Assembly: GCA_944326555.1 (NCBI GenBank)
Contig: CALVEK010000001.1
Span: 1 to 64,000 of the forward strand
DNA length: 64,000 nucleotides
Source of the DNA: Candidatus Gastranaerophilales bacterium
GTDB taxonomy: Bacteria; Cyanobacteriota; Vampirovibrionia; Gastranaerophilales; Gastranaerophilaceae
Direction: 5' to 3'
In this document: in pieces, positions 45,741 to 54,983 of the stretch
Layout: each line of letters opens with the position of its first letter
Numbering within the stretch: position 1 is the stretch's first letter
Made by a program: the position numbers and the translations under genes
Notes under the pieces: generated by a model
What the model saw: the letters and a program-made list of their open reading frames with translations, nothing else
What the model was told of the DNA's origin: nothing
The model's database searches: none

Positions 45741-45758
45741 AGCCCGCGCAAGCGGGCT
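45741..45758 (+). terminator. Terminator of flagellin gene
   Basis: AGCCCGC-gcaa-GCGGGCT hairpin followed by TTTTAAAT, 35 bp after the flagellin stop. It lies against the convergent 3' end of the next gene. Confidence 0.9.
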
Positions 45759-45766
45759 TTTAAATA

Positions 45767-46969
45767 TTAAACAAGTGCTTTTCCTGCAACAAAACCGCAG
45801 GACCAACAGTTTTGCAGGTTAAAACCTCCTGTTAATCCGTCTATGTCTACAACTTCTCCACAGAAAAAAAGATTTTTTATCAATTTTGATTCCATTGTTT
45901 TTGAATCTATTTCTTTTAAATCTACTCCTCCTGCTGTAACAATTTCTTCTCCTAATGTTGTTTTTTGAGCATTTAGGATAAATTCAGTCAAAATTTTTGA
46001 AATCTTTTGTCTGTTTTTTTTTGTTAACTGACCTGCTTTTATGTCTTTTTTTATGTTTTCTTTTTCTAATATGCAATATGCAAGGTTTTTGGGTATAAAA
46101 TCCGATAAAACGTTTACAATATCTTTTTGAGCGTTATTTTTTAATGTTTTAGAAAAAATGTCATCAAATTCTTCAAAATTTTTATTTACCAAATTAAATG
46201 ATATTTTAAGAGGATTTTTCTCATCAAAATTTGAATATGCAAAGTAAGAAGATATTTTGTATACAACAGGCCCTGAAATACCAAAATGCGTAAAAAGCAA
46301 ATCTCCGCTCAATTGTTTTTGTTTTTTGTTGTTAACAAAAACTGTTGCAGTGATATTTTTTACACTAACACCTGCAAGTGAATAATAATTATTTTCTTTG
46401 GTTTTTAATGAACACAAAGCAGGTTTTAAATCGACTATATTGTGTCCGAGTTTCTTTGCTAATTCTTGGCCGTTTCCTTTTCCGCCTGTTGATATAACAA
46501 CTTTGTCAAAGGTATACAAATTTTTGTTTGTTTTTATTTTAAATTTATCTTTTTCTTTTTTTAGTTCGATAACATTTTCAAAAACTTTTTTTATATTTTT
46601 GTTTTTATCTACTTCTTTTATTAGAGCGTCCTTTACTTCTTTTGAAGAATCGGAAACGGGGAAGATTCTGTTATCTTTTTGAGTATAGGTTTTTACACCG
46701 ATTTTTTCAAAAAAGTTTAAGGTATCTTTTGTAGAGAATTTGGAAAAGATACTATATAAAAATTTTTCACCACGAGGATAAAATTTTGACAGTTCTTTAA
46801 AGTTGTATTCAGCATAAGCCAGATTACACCTGCCTCCACCTGTTGGTAGTATGGTTTTTAGTATTATATTTTTATCAAAAATATAAATGTTATTACTCTT
46901 ATTTTCAGATGCAGTTAATGCACACATAACCCCTGCAGGGCCGCCGCCAATAATTGCTATATCAGTCAT
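45767..46969 (-). CDS. HI0933/YhiN-family FAD-dependent oxidoreductase
   Basis: This 400-residue flavoprotein has the dinucleotide motif IAIIGGGPAGVMCAL at the start, TGGGRCNLAY, VISTGGKGNG and the C-terminal LTGGFNLQNCWSCGFVAGKA. The family includes YhiN and BaiN. BaiN reduces bile-acid intermediates in some gut bacteria, but family membership alone does not give the substrate. I start at ATG 46969, where GAGGAGAA precedes it. The start overlaps the folK stop by 8 bp, so the two are coupled. Confidence 0.9.
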   Translation of the reverse strand: MTDIAIIGGGPAGVMCALTASENKSNNIYIFDKNIILKTILPTGGGRCNLAYAEYNFKELSKFYPRGEKFLYSIFSKFSTKDTLNFFEKIGVKTYTQKDNRIFPVSDSSKEVKDALIKEVDKNKNIKKVFENVIELKKEKDKFKIKTNKNLYTFDKVVISTGGKGNGQELAKKLGHNIVDLKPALCSLKTKENNYYSLAGVSVKNITATVFVNNKKQKQLSGDLLFTHFGISGPVVYKISSYFAYSNFDEKNPLKISFNLVNKNFEEFDDIFSKTLKNNAQKDIVNVLSDFIPKNLAYCILEKENIKKDIKAGQLTKKNRQKISKILTEFILNAQKTTLGEEIVTAGGVDLKEIDSKTMESKLIKNLFFCGEVVDIDGLTGGFNLQNCWSCGFVAGKALV

Positions 46970-47468
46970 TTCTCCTCGTTCCATAAAGAAAAACATCTTC
47001 TACTTCTTCAAGTTCATCATAAATTTGAGATAAAGATTTTTTAAATATCGGATGAACAAAATCAGGAATAAGTTCCAACAAGGGAATCAATACAAAGGCT
47101 CTTTTGTGCATTAATTTATGCGGAATTGTAAGAAAATCCGTATCGAGTATTTCTTCTCCGTAGAAAATAATGTCTATATCAATAGGTCTTTCACCCCATC
47201 TTGTTTCTTTAACTCTGTTTCTGCCAAGTGTTTTTTCTATATTTTGAAGTTTTACAAGTAAATCTTGAGGAGGAATATTGGTTTTTAGCTCCACTGCTAT
47301 ATTTAAAAACCAGTTTTGATTTTTTACACCCCAAGGTTCTGTTTCATATAGTGCAGATGTTCTTATTATTTTCATATTTTCTGCAAGGTTCATTAAACTT
47401 ACCGCTTGCTCGATAAGTTTAAGTCTATCACCCGAGTTTGAACCCAAACATAAATAAACAATTGCCAT
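46962..47468 (-). CDS. folK: 2-amino-4-hydroxy-6-hydroxymethyldihydropteridine pyrophosphokinase
   Basis: FolK transfers pyrophosphate to hydroxymethyl-dihydropterin in folate synthesis. This 168-residue protein has AIVYLCLGSNSGDRLKL at the start, TSALYETEPWGVKNQNWFLN and the signature RWGERPIDIDIIFYG. Ending in a coupled overlap with the flavoprotein gene, it is not near other folate genes. It diverges from efp. Confidence 0.95.
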   Translation of the reverse strand: MAIVYLCLGSNSGDRLKLIEQAVSLMNLAENMKIIRTSALYETEPWGVKNQNWFLNIAVELKTNIPPQDLLVKLQNIEKTLGRNRVKETRWGERPIDIDIIFYGEEILDTDFLTIPHKLMHKRAFVLIPLLELIPDFVHPIFKKSLSQIYDELEEVEDVFLYGTRRND

Positions 47469-47658
47469 AGCTAGATTTTATCCGTTTTTTTATATTTTTA
47501 CAATTTATTCTTTCTAAATGTTAAAAAATAAGGACTGTAATTTCGCAAGATTTGGTTTTTTATGTTAAAATTCTTTTTGAGTCGAGCTTTTTATACATAA
47601 AAAGTTTCACATTAGTTTTAAGCTAAAAAGATATATCAGTATAATTGAGGAAAACCTA

Positions 47659-48216
47659 ATGATTTCAGTAAACGATTTAAAAACAGGATTAACCCTTGAA
47701 TTGGACAACGGACTTTGGTCTGTAGTTGAATTCTTACACGTAAAGCCGGGTAAAGGCGCTGCTTTTGTAAGAACAAAACTTAAAAACGTTGAAACAGGAA
47801 ACGTTGTTGAAAAAACTTTTAGAGCAGGTGAAAAAGTTGCAAAAGCTACTCTTGATAAAAGAGAAATGCAATATTTATATAAAGAAGGTTCTGATTACAT
47901 CATGATGGATACAGAATCTTATGAACAACTTGCTGTTACAGAAGATCACATTGGTGATGGTGTTAAATATTTAAAAGAAAACATGAATGTAAATATCTTG
48001 CTGCATGATGGAAAAATCATTGGCTTGGATATGCCAAACCACGTTGAATTGGAAGTAACCGATACTCCTCCTGCAGAAAAGGGCAATACTGCTCAAGGCG
48101 GAACAAAACCTGCTACTTTAGAAACAGGTGCTGTTGTTAACGTTCCTTTCTTTATTTCAAACGGAGACAGAATCAGAGTTGACACAAGAACAAACGAATA
48201 CTTAGATAGGGTATAA
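47659..48216 (+). CDS. efp: Elongation factor P
   Basis: EF-P (185 residues) rescues ribosomes stalled on polyproline. It has the three-domain beta fold: MISVNDLKTGLTLELDNGLW, the modification loop HVKPGKGAAFVRTKLKN with the Lys in PGKG, and C-terminal NVPFFISNGDRIRVDTRTNE. EF-P genes often precede accB, as here (3 bp apart). GAGGAAAACC provides the ribosome site. No epmA/epmB-like gene is in the window. Confidence 0.97.
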   Translation: MISVNDLKTGLTLELDNGLWSVVEFLHVKPGKGAAFVRTKLKNVETGNVVEKTFRAGEKVAKATLDKREMQYLYKEGSDYIMMDTESYEQLAVTEDHIGDGVKYLKENMNVNILLHDGKIIGLDMPNHVELEVTDTPPAEKGNTAQGGTKPATLETGAVVNVPFFISNGDRIRVDTRTNEYLDRV

Positions 48217-48219
48217 ATT

Positions 48220-48675
48220 ATGAATTTTGATTTAGAATACATTGAACAATTGGTAAAAATGGTATCGGATAGTGAATTGTCCGAACTTACTCTCGAAGAG
48301 GGTGAAAATGCAATTGTTGTAAGAAAAGAAAAAACAGTAGTACAAGCACAAACCATAATGCCACAAGCTGTTGCAGCTGCACCTGTTGCTCAAGCACAAG
48401 CTGCACCTGTAGCAGAAGAAAAGAAAGAAGAAGCTCCTAAGGGAAAACCAATTACTTCTCCTATGGTAGGTACTTTCTATATGGCATCTTCTCCGGGGGC
48501 AAAACCTTTTGTTGAAGTTGGTCAAAGCGTTTCTGTAGGCCAAGTTGTTTGTATTATTGAAGCAATGAAGCTGATGAACGAAATTGAATCTGAAGTTTCA
48601 GGTAAAGTTACACAAATTTGCGTAAAAGACGGCGAAGCTGTTGAATACGGTCAAGTTTTGATGTACGTTGAATAA
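48220..48675 (+). CDS. accB: Biotin carboxyl carrier protein of acetyl-CoA carboxylase
   Basis: This 151-residue carrier has an N-terminal helical segment (FDLEYIEQLVKMVSDSELSE), a flexible Ala/Pro/Val/Gln linker (about 45-75) and the biotinyl domain with the conserved Lys in CIIEAMKLMNEIES. It carries CO2 between biotin carboxylase and carboxyltransferase in fatty-acid synthesis. It follows efp by 3 bp and precedes accC after a terminator-like hairpin. Confidence 0.97.
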   Translation: MNFDLEYIEQLVKMVSDSELSELTLEEGENAIVVRKEKTVVQAQTIMPQAVAAAPVAQAQAAPVAEEKKEEAPKGKPITSPMVGTFYMASSPGAKPFVEVGQSVSVGQVVCIIEAMKLMNEIESEVSGKVTQICVKDGEAVEYGQVLMYVE

Positions 48676-48706
48676 TAAGTTACTAAACTTATAAATATTT
48701 ACAAAG

Positions 48707-48729
48707 AGAGGGTTAAATTTTGACCCTCT
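48707..48729 (+). terminator. Terminator after accB
   Basis: AGAGGGT and ACCCTCT form a 7-bp stem with a 9-nt loop, followed by TTTTTATTTTTG. It would partly uncouple efp-accB from accC. Confidence 0.8.
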
Positions 48730-48784
48730 TTTTATTTTTGATATAAAATTATACTAGCTATCAGACTTAGGGAATTTATTTTAT

Positions 48785-50152
48785 ATGATAAAAAAAGTTT
48801 TAATCGCTAATAGAGGTGAAATTGCGGTAAGAATTATAAGAGCTTGCAGAGAACTTGGAATAAAAACGGTTGCTGTGTATTCGCAAGCTGATGCAGATTC
48901 TTTACACGTCAGTTTGGCTGATGAGGCCTATTGTATAGGACCTGCTCAGAGTGCAAAAAGCTACTTGAATATTCCTGCAATAATTTCAGTTGCTTTAACA
49001 AGCGGAGCTGATGCAATTCACCCCGGATACGGTTTTATGTCAGAACGTGCAGATTTTGTTGATATTTGTACAGACCATGGAATCAAATTTATTGGTCCTA
49101 CAGCAGAAGCTATGAGAAAAATGGGCGACAAAGCTACTGCACGTAAAACTATGACAGCAAACGGTGTTCCTGTTACTCCAGGTACTGATTTGGTAGATGA
49201 CATGGAAGCTGCAAAAGCGTTTGCCGCAAAAGCAAAATATCCTGTTATTGTTAAAGCAACAGCAGGCGGCGGCGGAAAGGGCATGAGAATCGCTAATTCT
49301 CCTGATGAATTGGAAGAAGCTATTACTTTGTGTCAAACAGAAGCTCAAAATGCTTTTGGTAACGCAGGCGTTTATATAGAAAAATACATCATCAATCCTC
49401 GTCATATTGAGGTTCAAATTATTGCCGACAGCTATGGTAATGTTGTTCACCTTGGTGAAAGAGATTGTTCTGTACAAAGAAGACACCAAAAACTTTTGGA
49501 AGAAGCACCATCTCCCGCTATAGATGAAGAAACAAGAAAAGCAATGGGTGCTGCTGCTGTTACGGCTGCAAAATCTATCAATTATGAGGGTGCGGGTACA
49601 ATAGAATTCTTGCTTGATCACGACGGCAGTTGGTATTTTATGGAGATGAACACTCGTATTCAAGTAGAGCATTGTGTTTCTGAAATGATTTCCAGCGTTG
49701 ATTTATTGAAAGAGCAGATCAGAGTTGCTGCGGGTGAAAAATTGTCATTTACTCAAGATGATATTCAACTGAGAGGCCACGCTATAGAATGCCGTATCAA
49801 TGCAGAAGATGCGGACAAAGACTTTATGCCTTGCCCCGGTGAAATCAAAGGTTACATTGCCCCAGGCGGTTTTGGTGTAAGAGTTGATTCTCACTCTTAT
49901 ACAGGTTATAAAATTCCTCCTTATTACGATTCAATGATAGGCAAACTTATTTGTTGGGGTGTCGATAGAGAAGATGCTAGAAAAAGAATGCTTCGTGCGT
50001 TGGATGAATATGTTATTACAGGTATAAAAACAACTATTCCTTATCATAAAAAAATTCTTACAAATGATGTATTTATTTCAGGCAACTTCAATACAGGATT
50101 TATTCCTGAACATATGACTCCTAAAAAAGAAGAGGAAGAAGCTACTGTATAA
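48785..50152 (+). CDS. accC: Acetyl-CoA carboxylase biotin carboxylase subunit
   Basis: This 455-residue ATP-grasp enzyme carboxylates biotin on AccB. Seen: [20 protein letters not shown], the glycine-rich loop [46 protein letters not shown] (catalytic Arg/Glu region) and RINAEDA. It forms a clear acetyl-CoA carboxylase module with accB, but accA and accD are not in the window. Confidence 0.97.
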   Translation: MIKKVLIANRGEIAVRIIRACRELGIKTVAVYSQADADSLHVSLADEAYCIGPAQSAKSYLNIPAIISVALTSGADAIHPGYGFMSERADFVDICTDHGIKFIGPTAEAMRKMGDKATARKTMTANGVPVTPGTDLVDDMEAAKAFAAKAKYPVIVKATAGGGGKGMRIANSPDELEEAITLCQTEAQNAFGNAGVYIEKYIINPRHIEVQIIADSYGNVVHLGERDCSVQRRHQKLLEEAPSPAIDEETRKAMGAAAVTAAKSINYEGAGTIEFLLDHDGSWYFMEMNTRIQVEHCVSEMISSVDLLKEQIRVAAGEKLSFTQDDIQLRGHAIECRINAEDADKDFMPCPGEIKGYIAPGGFGVRVDSHSYTGYKIPPYYDSMIGKLICWGVDREDARKRMLRALDEYVITGIKTTIPYHKKILTNDVFISGNFNTGFIPEHMTPKKEEEEATV

Positions 50153-50181
50153 AATTTTATAAAATTTTAAGATTAAAATAG

Positions 50182-50212
50182 CAGGTATTTGTAAAGTAAA
50201 AACAAATACCTG
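50182..50212 (+). terminator. Terminator after accC
   Basis: CAGGTATTTGT pairs perfectly with ACAAATACCTG over a 9-nt loop, followed by TTGTTTTTGTTT. Ends the accC transcript. Confidence 0.85.
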
Positions 50213-50322
50213 TTGTTTTTGTTTAATTTTTAGCTATCCTCTTGGCTGTTTAACAGTTTATTGCGGTAAGGTGCTGTTTAATAGTATAATTGAATACGTT
50301 AACAAGACTTTGGCGGAGTGTT

Positions 50323-51648
50323 ATGTCGGGAGATTTTTCTGAAAATAAAGTTGATGTGATAGTAGTAGGAGCTGGCCCTGCGGGAGTGAGTGCGGCAATT
50401 ACCGTTGCAAGAGGCGGAAAAAAAGTTGTACTTGTTGAAAGAGGTTCCTTTGCCGGTTCAAAAAACATGTATGGTGGTGTAATTTATTCACATGCTGCCG
50501 AAGAGATTTTTCCAAACTTTCAAGAATCTGCCCCGATAGAACGCTTTGTTGGAGAGCACAGATATATTTTGATGTCTGAGAAGGATTCTACAGCAATCAG
50601 TTACAAGAATTTTGAAAACAAAACAAATTCTTTTATAACAATAAGAGCAAATTGGGATAAATGGTGTGTTGAAGAAGCCGTTAAAGAGGGTGTTTATTAT
50701 GCTCCCGATACACTGGTAAAAGAATTAATCGTTGAAAAAGGCAAAGTAATAGGTATAAAGACTGATATAGAAGATTATTTTGCAGATATTGTTATTCTTG
50801 CCGATGGTGTTAATTCTTTGTTGGCAAAACAAATCGGTCTTAGAGAAGATATAAAACCAAAAAATGTTGCACTTGGAGTAAAAGAAGTTATAAAACTTCC
50901 GCAAGAAGTTATAAATCAAAGATTTGGACTTCAATCTTTCGATGGTCTTAATCATTTAGGTGCTGCTATAGAGCTTGTTGGAGGCCCGTTAGAGGGTATG
51001 TTGGCTCTTGGGTTTATTTATACAAACAAAGATTCTGTTTCTGTCGGTATTGGTGTCTGTTTAGAAGATTTGAAAACAAAAAAAATAAAACCTTATGAGC
51101 TTTTGGAAAAGTTAAAGAAACATCCTGCCATATCTTCACTTATTGAAGATGGAGAGCTTTTGGAATACTCTGCTCATTTAATTCCAGAGGGTGGATATAG
51201 TTGTGTTCCAAAATTGTATACTGATGGAGCTATGGTTGTTGGTGATGCTGCTATGCTTGTTAACAATGTACATTTTGAGGGTACGAATTTTGCTATGTTA
51301 AGCGGAAAATTTGCGGGAGAAACGGCTCTTGATGCTTTAGAGCGCAATGATTTTTCTTCAAATACTTTATGTCTTTACAAGAAAAAACTTTTAAACAGTT
51401 TTATTTTAAAAGATTTATATACCTACAAAGATGTTATAAAAACTTTATCTTCCAGAACAGGTTCTTTTTTGGGTTATTATCCCAAAAAGTTAAATGAATT
51501 TTTTAGCATCTTTACTTGTGCAGACGGAAAACCAAAACAGGAAAAATTTCGCAAATTTACACTTGATTTTTTCCGAAAAAGAAGTTTGTCAGAGCTTTTT
51601 AAAGATGCTATTGCCGGTATAAAAATAGTTTTTGGCATATTAAAATAA
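50323..51648 (+). CDS. fixC: FixC/ETF-quinone oxidoreductase-like flavoprotein
   Basis: This 441-residue FAD protein has the dinucleotide motif VDVIVVGAGPAGVSAAITVA, AGSKNMYGG near the flavin, and VVGDAAMLVNNVHFEGTNFA (the second FAD motif DGAMVVGDAA). Its length and the partner ferredoxin fit FixC of FixABCX, which passes electrons toward ferredoxin or a quinone. fixA/fixB are not adjacent. Start ATG 50323 is preceded by GGCGGAG. The TTG at 50290 lacks support. It is 19 bp before fixX. Confidence 0.88.
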   Translation: MSGDFSENKVDVIVVGAGPAGVSAAITVARGGKKVVLVERGSFAGSKNMYGGVIYSHAAEEIFPNFQESAPIERFVGEHRYILMSEKDSTAISYKNFENKTNSFITIRANWDKWCVEEAVKEGVYYAPDTLVKELIVEKGKVIGIKTDIEDYFADIVILADGVNSLLAKQIGLREDIKPKNVALGVKEVIKLPQEVINQRFGLQSFDGLNHLGAAIELVGGPLEGMLALGFIYTNKDSVSVGIGVCLEDLKTKKIKPYELLEKLKKHPAISSLIEDGELLEYSAHLIPEGGYSCVPKLYTDGAMVVGDAAMLVNNVHFEGTNFAMLSGKFAGETALDALERNDFSSNTLCLYKKKLLNSFILKDLYTYKDVIKTLSSRTGSFLGYYPKKLNEFFSIFTCADGKPKQEKFRKFTLDFFRKRSLSELFKDAIAGIKIVFGILK

Positions 51649-51667
51649 AATTGATGTAAGGGATATT

Positions 51668-51955
51668 ATGGATAACAAACAACCTGAAAAAATAGAAGAC
51701 AAATTGTTTAAATTAAAATATAAAACCGATACGGTATGCCATCTTTTACCGGAAAGTTCGAAATGCTTGCAATGTATTGACAAAACCTGTACAATTATAT
51801 GTCCTGCTAATGTTTATAATTATAATGAAGCAGAAAAAAAACTTACGGTAAGTTATGAAAAATGTCTCGAATGTGGGGCATGTAGATTAATTTGTAAAAA
51901 TATAAAATGGTCTTATCCAAAAAGCGGTAAAGGTGTCCATTTTAAAAAAGGTTAA
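51668..51955 (+). CDS. fixX: FixX-type ferredoxin-like protein
   Basis: This 95-residue protein has Cys clusters in CLQCIDKTCTIICPANVY and CLECGACRLICKNIKW, the pattern for one intact 4Fe-4S cluster as in FixX/ETF-QO C-terminal domains. It would accept electrons from FixC. AGGGA ribosome site. It follows fixC by 19 bp, an arrangement typical of fix operons. Confidence 0.92.
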   Translation: MDNKQPEKIEDKLFKLKYKTDTVCHLLPESSKCLQCIDKTCTIICPANVYNYNEAEKKLTVSYEKCLECGACRLICKNIKWSYPKSGKGVHFKKG

Positions 51956-51988
51956 AATTTAAAGAAGATCTTATAAAAGGAGAGAAGT

Positions 51989-52384
51989 ATGAAAGAAGAA
52001 TACAGTTCTAATTATCGCAGATGGTATGACAAAGATCCGCTTTTGTCTAAATCAATGCATACTTTAGAAAATACAGATGACGAAACACAAATTAAAGTTG
52101 CGTTGAATCTTATTAAAATTTTGATAGAACACAATATTTCGGAAAACACTTTTACAGGGGTAGAAGATGTTTTGTCTGCTGTTGAAGACGGACTTGTTGA
52201 AAGAGGCAACAACAACAGATGGTATGACCTTGATTCTACTGTAAGAACAGCTATTAATATGTTAGAAAACAGTCCTGAACCTGTACAAAAAGCAGTAGCT
52301 AAAGAAATGGCAAAAATGGTTGTTGATAAAATTAAAGAAGATGCTGATGATGTTGATGAGGATGAAGAAGAATCAGCAGAATAA
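51989..52384 (+). CDS. Acidic repeat protein of unknown function
   Basis: This 131-residue protein has two related units: residues 11-45 (RWYDKD...SMHTLENTDDETQ..VALNLIKIL) and 77-112 (RWYDLD...AINMLENSPEPVQ..VAKEMAKMV). The shared pattern is RWYDxD followed by a helix with (M/L)LEN and an amphipathic helix. The tail (117-131) is Asp/Glu-rich. No family is recognised. It sits 33 bp after fixX and 6 bp before recJ, with a strong AAAAGGAG box. It may be a protein-binding adaptor (inference). Confidence 0.6.
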   Translation: MKEEYSSNYRRWYDKDPLLSKSMHTLENTDDETQIKVALNLIKILIEHNISENTFTGVEDVLSAVEDGLVERGNNNRWYDLDSTVRTAINMLENSPEPVQKAVAKEMAKMVVDKIKEDADDVDEDEEESAE

Positions 52385-52390
52385 ACAACC

Positions 52391-54778
52391 ATGGATAAAA
52401 TCTGGAAAATAAAAGAGAAAAAAAATATTTCATCCGAGCTGGAAACTGCTGCAGGTAGTAAGTTATTAGCTCAATTTTTGCTTCAAAGAGGAGTAGATAC
52501 ACCACAGAAAATTCAAAACTTTTTGAATCCGTCAAAAATGAAAATATCTTCTCCTTTTTGTTTTTCGGATATGCAAAAGTCAGTAGACAGAATTTTTTCT
52601 GCAATTGACAAACAGGAAAAAATTATAATATATGGCGATTTTGATGCTGACGGTGTAACGTCGACTTCTCTTCTTTTTAAAACACTTACTCACCTTGGCG
52701 CAAATGTCGAATATTATATTCCAAACCGAGAAAAAGAAAATCATGGTCTTAATACCCAAGCTCTTGTTAAATTGATAGCCAAACACAAAGCAAAGCTGAT
52801 AATAACAGTGGATTGCGGTGTTAGCGATGTGGAACAGGTTAATTTTGCTAACGGTTTTAAGGTTGATGTGATAATAACTGACCATCACGAGGCTCCTGAT
52901 GAATTGCCCAATGCTTTTGCAATCATTAATCCTAAGGCAATAAATTCTTTAAAAAAAGAACTTGAGTTGGAGGAAATAGAAGCATTAAATCAGCTTGCAG
53001 GCGTTGGAGTTGCTTTTAAACTTGCTTGCGCTTTGCTTGAAGTAAAAGAAGATTTTGACTTTGCGCAGGAGTTGCTTCCTCTTGTAGCTGTCGGGACAAT
53101 AGCTGATTTGGTTCCGCTGTTGTGTGAAAACAGGTCTTTTGTTGAGGCGGGGCTTCAATTAATTTCTTCCGGAGTTCATTACGGGCTTACAAAGTTGTTA
53201 GAAATAAGCGGTTGTGATATTAAAAATGGCCTTACCTCCGAAAATATAGCCTTTGGTGTTGCGCCACGGATTAATGCTGCCGGTAGGTTGGATACGGTTG
53301 AACATGCTGTCAGGTTGTTGATTTCTGACAATAAATCAGAGATTAACATGTGTGTTGAAGAATTGAATAATCTCAATAGAATCAGACAGGATTTGTGCGA
53401 TAACATTTATCAAGAAGCTCTGTCTATGGTTCAGGAGGAATTTTCTCAAAATGGAAAATTTTCGGAAAGCATTATTCTTTTCAATCCAGACTGGCATATT
53501 GGTATTATAGGTATTGTTGCTTCAAAGTTGGTTGAGCATTTTTATAAACCTGTTTTTTTGATGACGTTGGATAAAAATACAGGTTTTGTAAGATGTTCTG
53601 CAAGAAGTATTCCACAGGTTCATTTAAGAGACGCCATTGCAGAAAATGAGGATTTGTTGGAATATTTTGGCGGACATTCTCAAGCGGCGGGTCTTGTTTT
53701 TAACCCTCAAAAATCTAAATTTGATATGGTGAAACAAGCATTAAACAACTCTATAAAAACACAGCTTGAGGGAAAAGATGTTAAACCATGCATTGAAATA
53801 GATGCGCAAATAGATGCGGAAGATATTACCCTTGAGCTTTTGGAAACAATAAAAAAACTTGAGCCGTTTGGTGAATCAAACAAAAATCCTTTGTTTGTTA
53901 CAAAAGATTTGATTCTAAATCAATCAAGGACAATGGGTGCTAACAATAATCATTTAAAAATATTTTGCGAAAGCCAACAATCTAAACCTCTTGAATGTGT
54001 TTATTGGAATCATTCCGAGATAAATATTCCCGAGGGTAAAGAGTTTGATGTTGTTTATTATCCAAAATTGAATACTTTTAACGGGGTTACGACCATACAA
54101 CTGGATGTTCAAGATATAAAATCAGAGTTTATGTTAAAAGAAAAAAAATCTGATTTTAAGCTCTATGATCACAGACAAAAAACAAATATTTTTAATCAAA
54201 TATCCGATTATCTTATGACGACAAAAATATCTACTCAGATTTTTGTTCAAGATAAATCTATATACGAAAATTTAAAAATTTATCCTGCTATTTTGGATAA
54301 AGTCAAAAACAGAAAAACAATATCAAAATGTTCTCAATTAATGTTTTTTGATTATCCTGCAAGTGAATCTTTGATGACGGAAATTTTAAATAAAACAGGT
54401 GCTAAAGTTTTTCATTTTATGCATTACAACAACAAAAATACTGAGGCCCAAGAATTTATAAAGAAAATTTCAGGAATGTTAAAGTATGTTGATACTCAAA
54501 AAAGCGGTGAGGTTAATATTTGTGATGTTTCTGATTTTCTTTCTGTTTCTGATGATGTGATAGAACTGTGTTTTGATATTTTGCAAGAAACAGGAATGAT
54601 AGAAGTTTTATCCAAAAACAATAATAATTACAATATCAAATTTTTACGTGCAGTTGAATTTTCTAAAATAAAAGAAAATGAAATGTACGAAGAATTGTGT
54701 AATGAGCTTAATAAAATTTATGAATATCGTCAAACTTTGTGTTCTATTCCTTTAGAGGAAATTATCAATAAGTCTTGA
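52391..54778 (+). CDS. recJ: Single-stranded-DNA-specific exonuclease RecJ
   Basis: RecJ degrades ssDNA 5'-3' in recombination and mismatch repair. This 795-residue protein has the DHH phosphoesterase motifs IYGDFDADGVTSTSLL, TVDCGVSD and ITDHHEAPDELPNA, and the DHHA1 part with GGHSQAAGLVF. About 220 C-terminal residues beyond the OB-fold, with no recognised motif, form an extra domain. It starts 6 bp after the repeat protein. The ribosome site is weak, so translation may be coupled. Confidence 0.94.
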   Translation: MDKIWKIKEKKNISSELETAAGSKLLAQFLLQRGVDTPQKIQNFLNPSKMKISSPFCFSDMQKSVDRIFSAIDKQEKIIIYGDFDADGVTSTSLLFKTLTHLGANVEYYIPNREKENHGLNTQALVKLIAKHKAKLIITVDCGVSDVEQVNFANGFKVDVIITDHHEAPDELPNAFAIINPKAINSLKKELELEEIEALNQLAGVGVAFKLACALLEVKEDFDFAQELLPLVAVGTIADLVPLLCENRSFVEAGLQLISSGVHYGLTKLLEISGCDIKNGLTSENIAFGVAPRINAAGRLDTVEHAVRLLISDNKSEINMCVEELNNLNRIRQDLCDNIYQEALSMVQEEFSQNGKFSESIILFNPDWHIGIIGIVASKLVEHFYKPVFLMTLDKNTGFVRCSARSIPQVHLRDAIAENEDLLEYFGGHSQAAGLVFNPQKSKFDMVKQALNNSIKTQLEGKDVKPCIEIDAQIDAEDITLELLETIKKLEPFGESNKNPLFVTKDLILNQSRTMGANNNHLKIFCESQQSKPLECVYWNHSEINIPEGKEFDVVYYPKLNTFNGVTTIQLDVQDIKSEFMLKEKKSDFKLYDHRQKTNIFNQISDYLMTTKISTQIFVQDKSIYENLKIYPAILDKVKNRKTISKCSQLMFFDYPASESLMTEILNKTGAKVFHFMHYNNKNTEAQEFIKKISGMLKYVDTQKSGEVNICDVSDFLSVSDDVIELCFDILQETGMIEVLSKNNNNYNIKFLRAVEFSKIKENEMYEELCNELNKIYEYRQTLCSIPLEEIINKS

Positions 54779-54983
54779 AATATCAAATTAAAGTTATGTT
54801 TAAAATAATGTTCCAAGATAAAAACTTGCAAAAAATGAAAATTGAATGCTTAAACCTTTGTAACCTTTTTGACTAAACCATGCCTTTATAAGACAATGGA
54901 TTATATATGTCTGTCATTTTATGGACATAAGAAGACATCGACGGATGTCGGATTACCAAAAGACTTGGGATTAGATTAGCTTA

